Positions 8,320 to 17,656 of a stretch of 64,000 nt of DNA are shown here, one piece after another. The stretch is from G963667675 sp964291545 (GTDB lineage: Bacteria > Chloroflexota > Dehalococcoidia > Lucifugimonadales > UBA3495), in assembly GCA_964291545.2 (NCBI GenBank), contig OZ219860.1, forward strand, positions 744,001 through 808,000. Direction: 5' to 3'. The notes beneath the pieces were generated by a model that searched no databases, was not told the origin of the DNA, and was given only the letters and a program-made list of their open reading frames with translations. Numbering within the stretch: position 1 is the first letter of the stretch; the number at the start of each line of letters is the position of its first letter. The translations under genes were made by a program, and so were the position numbers.

Positions 8320-8742
8320 ATGACCAGCGCTCCGAGAGGTCAAGCCCAACGCTACATCCAGGGCATCCAGCGAAACCTGACCCGCCTCGAAGAAATCCTG
8401 CGACGTCTGGAAGCCCAGTCCCCACAAATCCCTACCCAGGACGCCCGCAGCGAGCTTCTAAGCCAGGTCCACGTCGCCGGAGCAATGGACCAGCGCCGCC
8501 TCTTTGAGTTACTCGACCAGCGCAGCATGAGCCACGCCTGGATTGGCGCCCAGGTCGGCGCAGAGTACCTCGACGTTTGGCAGGGCGCCGACGGCCGCAC
8601 CTGGTATCGCGTCACCCAGCGCGCCGTACGCGAGTTGTACCTCGGCCAGATGGCCGCTCAAGCCGGCCAGCCTGCCGAGTCCCAATCGCCGCTATCAGAC
8701 GACTGGGACAGCCAGGAGGACTCCGCCTATGACCGCCTATAA
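8320..8742 (+). CDS. Hypothetical protein, possible antitoxin partner of MazF-like toxin
   Basis: 140 residues. The N-terminal third is a basic/acidic helix suited to a coiled coil (YIQGIQRNLTRLEEILRRLE). The middle has short strands (WIGAQVGAEYLDVWQGADGRTWYRV) and the C-terminus is disordered and acidic. GGGAG precedes the ATG. It overlaps the next gene, a MazF/PemK-type toxin, by 14 bases, an arrangement typical of antitoxin-toxin translational coupling. It does not look like MazE, AbrB or RHH antitoxins, so the antitoxin role is inferred from position alone. Confidence 0.5.
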   Translation: MTSAPRGQAQRYIQGIQRNLTRLEEILRRLEAQSPQIPTQDARSELLSQVHVAGAMDQRRLFELLDQRSMSHAWIGAQVGAEYLDVWQGADGRTWYRVTQRAVRELYLGQMAAQAGQPAESQSPLSDDWDSQEDSAYDRL

Positions 8743-9070
8743 CCCCGGAGACCTCGTTCTCGTCCCCTACCCCCTTGACCGGCCCGCCTCCGGGTCCCAG
8801 CGGCCTGTCCTTGTCATTAGCTCAACCAACTACAACCAGTCTACCGGAGAACTCGTCGTCGCCCAGGTCACCGGCCGCCTCTCCGCCCCCACCCGGATTG
8901 GCGACACCCCCATATTTGCATGGGAAGAGGTCAACCTGGCCGGTACTTCCCTAGTCCGCTCCAGGCTGGCCACCGTCAAGGCTTCCACTGTCATCCGGCT
9001 TTTGGGCCGGCTAAACCCCGATGACTTTCAAGCCGTGCTGGATTCTTTGCGCGGCTCCATCTTCGAGTAA
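8729..9070 (+). CDS. MazF/PemK-family toxin (mRNA interferase-like)
   Basis: 113 residues from the ATG at 8729, with AGGAGG 9 bases upstream; the frame is open further upstream but that part is a shadow of the preceding gene. The SH3-like MazF core is clear: GDLVLVPYPL, then RPVLVISS, then the strand with TG and the L-x-x-x-S-x-(V/A)-x3-x-T-V pattern (TSLVRSRLATVKAS). Family members cleave single-stranded RNA, and the conserved Arg in RPVLV fits. It sits between glyQS and birA, away from other defence genes. Whether it is an active toxin cannot be told. Confidence 0.8.
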   Translation: MTAYNPGDLVLVPYPLDRPASGSQRPVLVISSTNYNQSTGELVVAQVTGRLSAPTRIGDTPIFAWEEVNLAGTSLVRSRLATVKASTVIRLLGRLNPDDFQAVLDSLRGSIFE

Positions 9071-9127
9071 CCTCATGCTCCATTCCTACAAGTCATTCTC
9101 CACACGCTGCCGCCGCACCAACCAGCC

Positions 9128-9946
9128 ATGCCGCCCAACCTGGTAGCCGCAACCCTCCGGCGCGGCCTCTTTACCCGCGTCGTCGGCAAGCGCATCCTCT
9201 TCTTCCAGGAGGTCTCCTCCACCATGGACGAAGCCGCCCGCCAGGCCCGGACCGGAGCCGATGAGGGCCTCGTAGTGGTCGCCGAAGTCCAATCATCCGG
9301 CCGCGGCCGCCAGGGCCGCAACTGGGTTTCCAGCCACGGCAACCTCTACTTCTCCGTCCTCTTCCGGCCCGCCATGCCGGTCCTCCCAATGATCAGTATC
9401 CTCGGTGGCGTCGCCTTAGTCCGCTCCATCCGCGCCTGCACCGGCCTGGCCCCCCGCATCAAGTGGCCCAACGACATAATGCTTCAGGGCAAAAAGGTCG
9501 CCGGCATCCTGGTCGAGACCGCCGTCCAGGGCGATCAGGTAGACCACGCCGTCCTCGGCATCGGCGTCAACATAGACCTTGACCTCGACTCCCTGGGCGA
9601 CATTCGTTACTTCACCACCAACCTCAACGTAGAGCTAAGCTCTCCCATATCCCGCGAGGACCTCCTCCGCCAGCTCCTCCACGACCTCGACGCCCTCTAT
9701 CACCAGGCAACCCAGGGCGTGCCTGTCCTCCCGGAGTGGCGCCCCCTCATCGACACCCTCGGCCAGCGCGTCCAGACCTACGGCCGAGCCGACACCCACA
9801 CCGGCGTCGCCGAGGCTATCGACGACCTCGGCAACCTCCTATTACGCCTCAACGACGGATCCCTGATCACCCTAACCGCCGGCGACGTCTCCCTCACTGA
9901 CCACCAACTCCCCAGCCCAGCCGGCCATGACTGTACACGCTCATGA
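9128..9946 (+). CDS. birA: Biotin--[acetyl-CoA-carboxylase] ligase
   Basis: 272 residues. It activates biotin to biotinyl-AMP and transfers it to the biotin carboxyl carrier protein. The active-site loop GRGRQGRNW is at 58-66, with KWPND at 112-116 and the following GKKVAGILVE strand. The C-terminal SH3-like domain is present. It lacks the N-terminal winged-helix repressor domain of group II BirA, so it should be a pure ligase without operator binding. Start at the ATG at 9128; a TTG/ATG nearby cannot be excluded. It lies 57 bases after the MazF-like gene. Confidence 0.93.
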   Translation: MPPNLVAATLRRGLFTRVVGKRILFFQEVSSTMDEAARQARTGADEGLVVVAEVQSSGRGRQGRNWVSSHGNLYFSVLFRPAMPVLPMISILGGVALVRSIRACTGLAPRIKWPNDIMLQGKKVAGILVETAVQGDQVDHAVLGIGVNIDLDLDSLGDIRYFTTNLNVELSSPISREDLLRQLLHDLDALYHQATQGVPVLPEWRPLIDTLGQRVQTYGRADTHTGVAEAIDDLGNLLLRLNDGSLITLTAGDVSLTDHQLPSPAGHDCTRS

Positions 9947-10306
9947 TCCCAGCGAAACACGAAACCTGCATAGCAGCGAAAGACAACACCTTTATAGCCT
10001 TGATGTCATTCCGAGCGAAGCCCAGGAATCTAAAATCCATGTCCTCCAACCCGACGTCATGGCCCTCTCCATTCCCGCATCCAACACGTCATTCCCGCGC
10101 AGGCGGGAATCTAAAATCCATGTCCTCCAACCCGGCATCATTGCCCCACCATCCTCCCATTCTCCCCGGACCCCTTCCATGCCCCTTCGTCCTGGCGCGG
10201 CAGCACCGACCGTTCGTCCTGAGGTTCTCGAAGGGCGAACAACGCACCCAACCAGCCCCAAACAACCCAACACCACCCAAAATACACCCCAGTAAAGAGG
10301 ACTCCC
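9947..10306. repeat. Intergenic repeat cluster
   Basis: No gene. It contains an ATTCCGAGCG...CAGGAATCTAAAATCCATG repeat at about 10008-10040, a variant ATTCCCGCGCAGGCGGGAAT palindrome at about 10092-10112 followed by the same TCTAAAATCCATGTCCTCCAACCC tail, and a CGTTCGTCCTGAGGTTCTCGAAGGGCGAAC hairpin at about 10210-10240. The shared tail indicates that the first two were duplicated together. Short frames here are repeat translations, not genes. Confidence 0.65.
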
Positions 10307-11119
10307 ATGCTTGAAACCCTAAGACTGGAAGGCAAAACAGTAATCATCACCGGAGGCGGCACCGGCCTCGGCCTCGCCATGGTCCGGGCCCTCGCCCGCG
10401 CCGGCGCAGACCTCTGCATTGCTGGCCGCCGGCCCGAACCTATCCAGGCCGCCGCTCAAGAGGTCCAGGCCATGGGCCGCCGGGCCATCTCCGTCCCTAC
10501 CGACGTAACCGACTCCGCCCAGGTTGACAGCCTGGTCTCCACTGCCATCGACCATTTCGGCCGCATCGACGTCCTCATCAACAACGCCGGCGCAGCCAAC
10601 AGTGAAAACCTCCATAGGCCCATTTGGGACATCACCGACGACGAGTGGCATTGGCTTATGGACGTTAACCTCACCGGCGCTTTCTATTGCTCCCGCGCCG
10701 TCTCCCGCCCCATGGTCGATCAGGGCAAGGGCAAAATCGTCAACGTCGCCTCCGGCTTCGCCCTGCGCGGCGGTCGCGACATCTACATGTACTGCTGCAG
10801 CAAGGGCGGCATCCTCCAGCTCACCCGCGCCCTCTCCTTCAACCTCGCCCGCAACGGCGTCACCGCCAACACCATCGTCCCCGGCTTCATCCCCACCGAC
10901 ATTTTCGCCGGCGACGAACGCGGCATGACCCCCCGGTCCGGCGAATTCCTTCCTATTGGTAAGCTCGGCGCCCCGGAAGACATGGGCCCCATCGCCGTCT
11001 TTCTTGCTTCCGACGCCTCCGACTACATGACCGGCGAGATGATAGTCGCCGACGGCGGTGGCTTGGCTGGCGGCATAGCCCCCACCGGCCACGCTCCCGT
11101 CCAAGCCTTGGAACCCTAG
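10307..11119 (+). CDS. SDR-family oxidoreductase
   Basis: 270 residues, a classical short-chain dehydrogenase/reductase. The nucleotide-binding glycine motif TGGGTGLG is at 15-22, NNAG at 92-95, the catalytic Ser149 and the Y162-x3-K166 pair (YCCSK), followed by the PGF(I)xT segment. Substrate cannot be deduced; the arginines after the second strand (AGRRPEP) favour NADP(H). AGAGGA precedes the ATG. It is followed by a second SDR-like gene 59 bases downstream, and the two may form an operon or a heterodimer. Confidence 0.9.
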   Translation: MLETLRLEGKTVIITGGGTGLGLAMVRALARAGADLCIAGRRPEPIQAAAQEVQAMGRRAISVPTDVTDSAQVDSLVSTAIDHFGRIDVLINNAGAANSENLHRPIWDITDDEWHWLMDVNLTGAFYCSRAVSRPMVDQGKGKIVNVASGFALRGGRDIYMYCCSKGGILQLTRALSFNLARNGVTANTIVPGFIPTDIFAGDERGMTPRSGEFLPIGKLGAPEDMGPIAVFLASDASDYMTGEMIVADGGGLAGGIAPTGHAPVQALEP

Positions 11120-11178
11120 CAGGCGCCGTCAAATCCCGCCTCGAACCTTTTTATCCCACATAAACAAGGAGACCCTCC

Positions 11179-11946
11179 ATGCCCGTGCTTCCAGAATTCA
11201 GCCTCTCCGGCCGCGTCGCCATGCTCCACACCACCGGCGGCGACCATGCCCCATTCCTCGCCCAGGCCCTCGCTGAGGCTGGCGCTCTCGTCTTCACCAT
11301 CGCCCGCCGCCGGGAACTTCTGGATCCGGTAATGCGAGCGCTGGAAACCTATCCCGCAGACCATCGCGGCGTTGTCGCCGACATAGGCCGCAACGGCCCA
11401 ACAGCCGTCGCAGAATCCATGTCGTCCTTCGACCAGCTTGAAAAACCCGTCGACATCCTCGTCAACGACACCCGCAGCCTGCATGCCGGCCCACTCGATT
11501 CTGTCACCCCCGATGAATGGGACGAGCTCCACTCCCGCAACCTCCGCTCCACATTCTTCCTCACCCAGGAGGTCGCCCGCCGCATGCAGGAGCGCCAATA
11601 CGGCCGCATCGTCAACCTCGTTTCCATACTTGCCGAGCGAGGCATGGCCAACATCACCGCCTTCGCTTCCACCCAGGCTGGCCTCCTGTCCCTCACCAAG
11701 TGCCTGGCCCTGGAACTCGGCCGCTCCAACATTCGTGTCAACGCCCTCGGCCTCGGCTGGTTCACCACCGAAGACCTATCATTAGAACAACAGCAGCAGG
11801 AACTCCTGGTCCGCTTCACACCCCTCCGCCGCAAAGGCCATCCCCGAGACGTCGGCCCCCTCCTCGTTTACCTATGCTCCGAGGTCTGCGACTACGCCAC
11901 CGGCCAGCCCGTCTACGTCGACGGCGGCCTCAACGCCCACCCCTAA
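11179..11946 (+). CDS. Catalytically degenerate SDR-family protein
   Basis: 255 residues with an SDR fold by overall pattern (DILVND, IVNLVSIL, RVNALGLGW, YVDGGLN). The glycine-rich cofactor motif is replaced by HTTGGDHAPF, NNAG by NDTR at 96-99, and the Y-x3-K pair by F162-A-S-T-Q166. The Ser at 149 remains. Without Tyr and Lys it should not carry out SDR redox chemistry. It follows an intact SDR by 59 bases with its own AAGGAG site, so a non-catalytic partner role, as in some heterodimeric SDRs, is a reasonable inference. Confidence 0.85.
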   Translation: MPVLPEFSLSGRVAMLHTTGGDHAPFLAQALAEAGALVFTIARRRELLDPVMRALETYPADHRGVVADIGRNGPTAVAESMSSFDQLEKPVDILVNDTRSLHAGPLDSVTPDEWDELHSRNLRSTFFLTQEVARRMQERQYGRIVNLVSILAERGMANITAFASTQAGLLSLTKCLALELGRSNIRVNALGLGWFTTEDLSLEQQQQELLVRFTPLRRKGHPRDVGPLLVYLCSEVCDYATGQPVYVDGGLNAHP

Positions 11947-12025
11947 CCGAATAGCCCCACTATCGACGAGCCACGGGCCACTACAGCCGTGCTATAGAAC
12001 CACGCCCGTCCCTCCACGCTCGACA

Positions 12026-12145
12026 TACCCCACCACCATAACCGCCCCCAACCCGCGTCACCCCCCACCACCATAACCGCCCCCAACCCGCGTCACCCCC
12101 CACCACCATATCCGCCCCCCAACCCGCGTCACCCCCCACCACTGT
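12026..12145. repeat. 35-bp tandem repeat, about 3.3 copies
   Basis: The unit CACCACCATAACCGCCCCCA plus ACCCGCGTCACCCCC starts at 12031, 12066 and 12101 (period 35), with a partial fourth start at 12137. It is pyrimidine-rich and carries no ORF or hairpin. It lies at the left end of the repeat-rich spacer 11947-12897 before the his operon. It runs straight into an ATTCCGAGCG-type repeat at about 12144-12190. Confidence 0.75.
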
Positions 12146-12234
12146 CATTCCGAGCGCAGCGCAGCGGAGAGAGGAATCTCAAATCCCTCGCTACCATCCA
12201 AGTCATCTCTCTACACATACCCACCCCCCAACCC

Positions 12235-12830
12235 GTCATTCCGGCCCCCGAGCCGGAATCCAGAACGCCTGTTCACCAACTTACTAGCATTCCCTCCAGC
12301 ACCCATCACCCCCAACCCGTCATTCCGGCCCCCGAGCCGGAATCCAGAGGGCCTGTTCACCAACTTCGTCGCATTCCCTCCGGCGCCCCCGTCCGTTCGT
12401 CCCGAGGCTCTCGAAGGGGGAACGGGCGGGCGGGGGGTACGCCGCGGTGTCAACGCACGCATCACGCCCCAACCCGTCATTCCGGCCCCCAAGCCGGAAT
12501 CCAGAACGCCTGTTCACCAACTTACTAGCATTCCCTCCAGCACCCATCACCCCCAACCCGTCATTCCGGCCCCCGAGCCGGAATCCAGAGGGCCTGTTCA
12601 CCAACTTCGTCGCATTCCCTCCGGCGCCCCCGTCCGTTCGTCCCGAGGCTCTCAAAGGGGGAACGGGCGGGCGGGGGGTACGCCGCGGTGTCAACGCACG
12701 CATCACGCCCCAACCCGTCATTCCGGCCCCCAAGCCGGAATCCAGAACGCCTGTTCACCAACTTCGTGGCATTCCCTCCGGCGCCCCCGTCCGTTCGTCC
12801 CGAGGCTCTCGAAGGGGGAACGGGCATCCC
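12235..12830. repeat. 241-bp tandem duplication of composite hairpin repeats
   Basis: The marker ACCCGTCATTCCGG starts at 12231, 12472 and 12713, a period of exactly 241 bases. Each full unit holds two GTCATTCCGGCCCCC(G/A)AGCCGGAATCC elements, one CCGTTCGTCCCGAGGCTCT(C/A)GAAGGGGGAACGGGC element and a short unique tail. The first two copies are complete and nearly identical; the third keeps one element of the first type and the second element, then diverges at about 12828. Long frames on either strand here are repeat artefacts. Confidence 0.8.
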
Positions 12831-12855
12831 GGTCCGGGGCCGCCGGCAAAATCAA

Positions 12856-12884
12856 TTGATGCCTCTCATACCCTGCTGTACAAT
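12856..12884 (+). promoter_or_regulatory. Probable his operon promoter, near-leaderless
   Basis: TTGATG (12856-12861) and TACAAT (12879-12884) are separated by exactly 17 bases. Transcription would begin around 12890, only 6-8 bases before the ATG at 12898, and no Shine-Dalgarno sequence is present. The his operon mRNA is therefore predicted to be nearly leaderless, with no room for a leader peptide or a T-box. Confidence 0.5.
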
Positions 12885-12897
12885 ATTCGCCAATCGC

Positions 12898-14343
12898 ATG
12901 CAACGTGAACCTGCCACAATCCCATCCCGCCTGCGGGGCATGCAGGACGTATCCCACCAGGGGCAGCGCATCAAGCGCGGCCTCCAGGACAGCTTGTCCG
13001 ATCTTATGGCCGGATTCGGCTACCTCCCCTTGGAAACCCCCGTCCTCGAGCCCACCGAGCTATTCCTCCGCAAGTCCGGCGGCGAGCTCGCCTCGCGCCT
13101 CTATAGCTTCACCGACCCCGGCGGCGTATCCGTCAGCCTCCGCCCCGAGTTCACCTCGTCCATCATGCGCCATTACCTGGAGAACGCCGATGGCATAGAC
13201 CTGCCCGCCCGCTGGCAATACTCCGGCCCCGTCTTCCGCCACGACCCCGCCGACCCCCAGACCGGCGGCCAGTTCACCCAGATAGGCGCAGAACTGGTCG
13301 GAGCTTCCGGCGTCCTCGCCGACGTTGAAATCCTCCGCTTGGCCTGCCTTGCCCTCTCCAGCTTGGGCATAGACGGCTGGCAGCTGGAACTTTCCGATTT
13401 AGACGTAATGGACGGCATCCTCGACGCCGTCGGCGTCTCCAAAAGGGCCAGGTCGTTCATCATCAGCAACGCCCACCATCTCAGCGCCGGCCGTTCCGCC
13501 GTTCCAGCCGTCCTGGCCGAAGCATCCCGCTGGCGCCTCACCGGCAGCAATGGCGATGACCGGTACCTCAGCCAGGCCATCTCCGGCCTGGACGAAGCTG
13601 AGGCCAGGGTGGTGCTCAATGGCCTCCTCCAATGGGGCGGCGCACCCCAACTGGGGCAGCGCCAACCGGACGAAGTCGTAGACCGCCTCCTCCGTAAGCT
13701 CCGCGATCAGGACACCGAGGCCAACCTCCGACGCGGCCTTGAACTGGCCAGCGATCTCGCCTCCGTTCGCGGCAGACCCGCCGCCGCCGTCGACGCCGCC
13801 TCCGCCGTGGTCAAAGCCGCTGGCGCAGAAGTGGCGGCTCTCGACCGCCTCTCCCAGCTTCTCGACCTCCTCTCCGATCGCTCCCAAATTGCCAACGCCT
13901 GCGTCCTCGATTTCGGCCTCGTTCGCGGCCTGGGCTACTACAATGGCATTGTGTTCGAGATCAATCACCCCGCATCCGGCGCCTCCCTGGGCGGCGGCGG
14001 CCGCTACGACGCGTTGGCCCAGTCCCTTGGCAGCCCTGGGCCCGTTCCCGCCCTCGGCTTTGCCTACAACCTGGAGTCCCTTATCTCCCTCTCCAGCGAG
14101 GACCTCGCCCCTGCCGGCCCCTCGCTGCCCCAGCCCCAGGCCCTGGTCCTTGCCGACGGCCCTGAGAGCTACGCCGATGCCTTGTCCGCCTCGCGGGAAC
14201 TCCGCTCCCAGGGAGTACTCAACCAGGTGGACGTCTGCGGCCTCGGTCTGCAGCAGGCGTTGGACTACGCCAGGAAACAGGAAATCTCCCAGGTCATTCT
14301 TATACGCCCTGGCGGACACCGCGAGACCCATGCAGTCGACTGA
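12898..14343 (+). CDS. hisZ: HisZ-like ATP phosphoribosyltransferase regulatory subunit (HisRS paralogue)
   Basis: 481 residues from the ATG at 12898; the frame is open upstream only because repeats are. The class II synthetase-like core is clear: RGMQDV, LRPEFT, FTQIGAELVG, RGLGYYNGIVFEI and GGGGRYDAL. FTQIGAELVG and the RGLGYY form (not RGLDYY) favour HisZ over true histidyl-tRNA synthetase, and hisG overlaps it by 14 bases. Unlike many HisZ proteins it keeps a C-terminal anticodon-binding-like domain (ALVLADGPESYADAL ... VILIRPGG). The downstream HisG is the long form, which normally needs no HisZ. A role as histidyl-tRNA synthetase cannot be excluded. Confidence 0.75.
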   Translation: MQREPATIPSRLRGMQDVSHQGQRIKRGLQDSLSDLMAGFGYLPLETPVLEPTELFLRKSGGELASRLYSFTDPGGVSVSLRPEFTSSIMRHYLENADGIDLPARWQYSGPVFRHDPADPQTGGQFTQIGAELVGASGVLADVEILRLACLALSSLGIDGWQLELSDLDVMDGILDAVGVSKRARSFIISNAHHLSAGRSAVPAVLAEASRWRLTGSNGDDRYLSQAISGLDEAEARVVLNGLLQWGGAPQLGQRQPDEVVDRLLRKLRDQDTEANLRRGLELASDLASVRGRPAAAVDAASAVVKAAGAEVAALDRLSQLLDLLSDRSQIANACVLDFGLVRGLGYYNGIVFEINHPASGASLGGGGRYDALAQSLGSPGPVPALGFAYNLESLISLSSEDLAPAGPSLPQPQALVLADGPESYADALSASRELRSQGVLNQVDVCGLGLQQALDYARKQEISQVILIRPGGHRETHAVD

Positions 14344-15376
14344 CTCCAAGGCCAACGGCGGCTCCTCTCCCGGCGCCGCCATAAGGCTCCTATTGCCCAG
14401 CGACGGAGCCCTCTATCAGGGCGCTCTCGATTTCATGCGGGACTGCGGCCTCAACGTCCTGCGCGCCAGCGCCCGCAGCTACACCGGCCAGGTCCCCTCT
14501 TTGGACGGTGTCGAAGTCCTTTTCCAACGCAGCTCCGACATAACCGAGAAGGTGGAAGAAGGCAGCGCCGACCTCGGCATTACCGGCCTCGACCGCTACC
14601 TTGAATACCGCAACGACGAACAGCGCGTCGTCTCCCTCATCGACGACCTCCACTTCGGCCGTTGCGAGCTTGTCCTTGCCGTGCCCTCCTTCTGGCTCGA
14701 CGTTACCTCCGTCGCCGACCTCGCCGATCTCGCCCTCGAGTTCCGCCAGGCTGGCAAGCAATTGCGCATTGCCAACAAATACCCCCGCCTCCTCCGCCGC
14801 TATCTCTTCGACAGGGGTATCAACTACTTTACCCTCGTCCCGGCCTCCGGCTCCCTCGAGGCCGCTCCCGCCGCCGGTTACGCCGACCTCATCGCCGATA
14901 TCACCGCCACCGGCGCAACCCTGCGCGAAAATCGCCTCAAACCCCTGGAAGAAGGCACCATCCTCGCCTCCCAGGCCTGCCTCATCGGCAATACCGCCGC
15001 CCTGACACGCAACCCCGACACCCTCCAGGTTGCCCGCTCCATGCTCGAACTCATGGAAGCCCACCTCCAGGCTGGCCCCTTCTACCGCCTAACCGCCAAC
15101 GTCCGGGGTGCTTCAGCCGCCGAGGTCAGCGCCGCCATCCTCGCCCGCCCCGACGTCTCCGGCCTGCGCGGCCCTACCGTTGCCAGGGTTTACAACATCC
15201 AGGAGCAGGACTGGCACAGCGTCAGCCTCCTGGTCAGAAAAGAAAAGCTCCTGGAAGCCGTCGATCACCTGCGCGACTGCGGCGCCGTCGACATCGCCTC
15301 CTACCGCGTCAGCTATCTATTCGACGGCCACTCCCAGGCCTACCACAACCTTTTTGAGGGCGACCCGAGGCCTTGA
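14330..15376 (+). CDS. hisG: ATP phosphoribosyltransferase, long form
   Basis: 348 residues from the ATG at 14330. It performs the first step of histidine synthesis, joining ATP and PRPP. The catalytic part covers about residues 18-250 (IRLLLPSDGAL, DLGITGLDRY, GTILASQACLIGN). A C-terminal regulatory ACT-like HisG_C domain follows (ANVRGASAAEV ... LRGPTVARVYN ... VDIASYRVSYLF). This marks it as HisG-long, usually allosterically self-regulated by histidine. It overlaps hisZ by 14 bases. It is longer than typical HisG-long (about 290-300) through an N-terminal extension and insertions. Having both HisG-long and a HisZ-like gene is unusual. Confidence 0.92.
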   Translation: MQSTDSKANGGSSPGAAIRLLLPSDGALYQGALDFMRDCGLNVLRASARSYTGQVPSLDGVEVLFQRSSDITEKVEEGSADLGITGLDRYLEYRNDEQRVVSLIDDLHFGRCELVLAVPSFWLDVTSVADLADLALEFRQAGKQLRIANKYPRLLRRYLFDRGINYFTLVPASGSLEAAPAAGYADLIADITATGATLRENRLKPLEEGTILASQACLIGNTAALTRNPDTLQVARSMLELMEAHLQAGPFYRLTANVRGASAAEVSAAILARPDVSGLRGPTVARVYNIQEQDWHSVSLLVRKEKLLEAVDHLRDCGAVDIASYRVSYLFDGHSQAYHNLFEGDPRP

Positions 15377-15403
15377 ACCACCGCACGGCCCTCCCAGCGC
15401 CTC

Positions 15404-16177
15404 ATGCCTAACCTGCCCATGCACATATACCTGGCCAAGTGCGTCGCCGACCGCCTCGACTGGGGTTGGCTCAACGACCACGCCCCCAGCCTCTACCTGG
15501 GCTCGACGGCCCCCGACGTGCGCGCCATGACCAAGTGGCCCCGCGAGCGCACCCACTTCGCCCCCCTCTCCTCCGAAGAAGTAGGCGCCGGCCCCTCCGC
15601 CATGTTCAAGCTCCATCCCGGCCTCGCCGGCTCCAACGGCCTGTCCACCGCCACCCGCGCCTTCCTCGTCGGCTACGTCAGCCACCTGGTCGCCGACGAG
15701 TCCTGGATTGCCAACGTCTTCCGTCCCAATTTCGACCCCCCGCCCGGCAGCCCCGCCGCGGTCGATACCGAACTCCAGGGCCACATCTATGACCGGGCCC
15801 TCCAACTGGACATGGACCGCACCGTCTTGCCTGTAGTGGGGCGGCTCCTCGGCAACGGGCAGTCCTGGGACGACGCCCCCGTCGGCGTGGAAGTCGAATT
15901 CATAGACCGCGACACCCTGTCACAATGGTCCGAGTGGGTTCAGCGCTTCCTCAGTTGGGAATTCACCTGGGACCGCCTGAAACGCGCCCTCAACCGCATG
16001 TACCGCGACGACCAGGCCGTTCAGGACACCGTCGCCGCCTTCGTCGAAGACATGCCCGCCAGCCTCGACCGCGTCTACAGTAAAATACCCCAGGTCGCCA
16101 TCGAGGCCTACTTCCAGGGAGCCCTCAAGGAGACCCTCGTCCAGGTTCGCGAACGCTGGGACGATACCCAAACCTAG
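15404..16177 (+). CDS. Zinc-dependent phospholipase C-like protein inside his operon
   Basis: 257 residues. The layout matches the zinc-dependent phospholipase C-like family (PF00882 type): N-terminal PMHIYLAK, LGSTAPDVRAM, a Trp and His in KWPRERTHF, then FLVGYVSHLVADESW, which holds the metal-binding His and Asp. Many members act on lipids or are of unknown function; no signal peptide is seen, so it is probably cytoplasmic. It sits between hisG and hisD, 27 bases after hisG and 126 before hisD, which is not a standard his operon member. Its link to histidine synthesis is unknown. Confidence 0.78.
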   Translation: MPNLPMHIYLAKCVADRLDWGWLNDHAPSLYLGSTAPDVRAMTKWPRERTHFAPLSSEEVGAGPSAMFKLHPGLAGSNGLSTATRAFLVGYVSHLVADESWIANVFRPNFDPPPGSPAAVDTELQGHIYDRALQLDMDRTVLPVVGRLLGNGQSWDDAPVGVEVEFIDRDTLSQWSEWVQRFLSWEFTWDRLKRALNRMYRDDQAVQDTVAAFVEDMPASLDRVYSKIPQVAIEAYFQGALKETLVQVRERWDDTQT

Positions 16178-16303
16178 CCAACTGGCCCTCCCTGCCTCTC
16201 GCCAACCCGCCGCCCATAGGACTATAATCCTCAGGTCGTACAATTTTGCCCTGTCCCATGAGGACCATCCCCTCATAGGGACTATCCAAAAGGACTATCC
16301 AGA

Positions 16304-17650
<1,347 letters not shown>

Positions 17651-17656
17651 CGCGCC

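Noticed and set aside
6948..8321. 457-residue open frame on the minus strand opposite glyQS
   Set aside because: It is the mirror of a strongly C-ending, GC-rich gene; composition is nearly all Gly/Val/Ala/Asp/Glu and no domain or ribosome-binding site is seen.
9927..10314. Two 120-residue frames after birA
   Set aside because: Both consist of translated hairpin repeats without a ribosome-binding site or domain pattern.
12026..12145. Possible CRISPR array
   Set aside because: The 35-bp units are directly adjacent with no unique spacers and there are no cas genes; it is a plain tandem repeat.
12211..12827. Several overlapping frames giving repeated peptides such as WIPARGPE or FRLGGRNDGLG
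   Set aside because: They translate the 241-bp tandem repeat; the same peptides appear wherever the hairpin repeats occur.
12688..12897. N-terminal 70-residue extension of the HisZ-like protein
   Set aside because: It lies in repeat DNA; the promoter and the start of homology point to the ATG at 12898.
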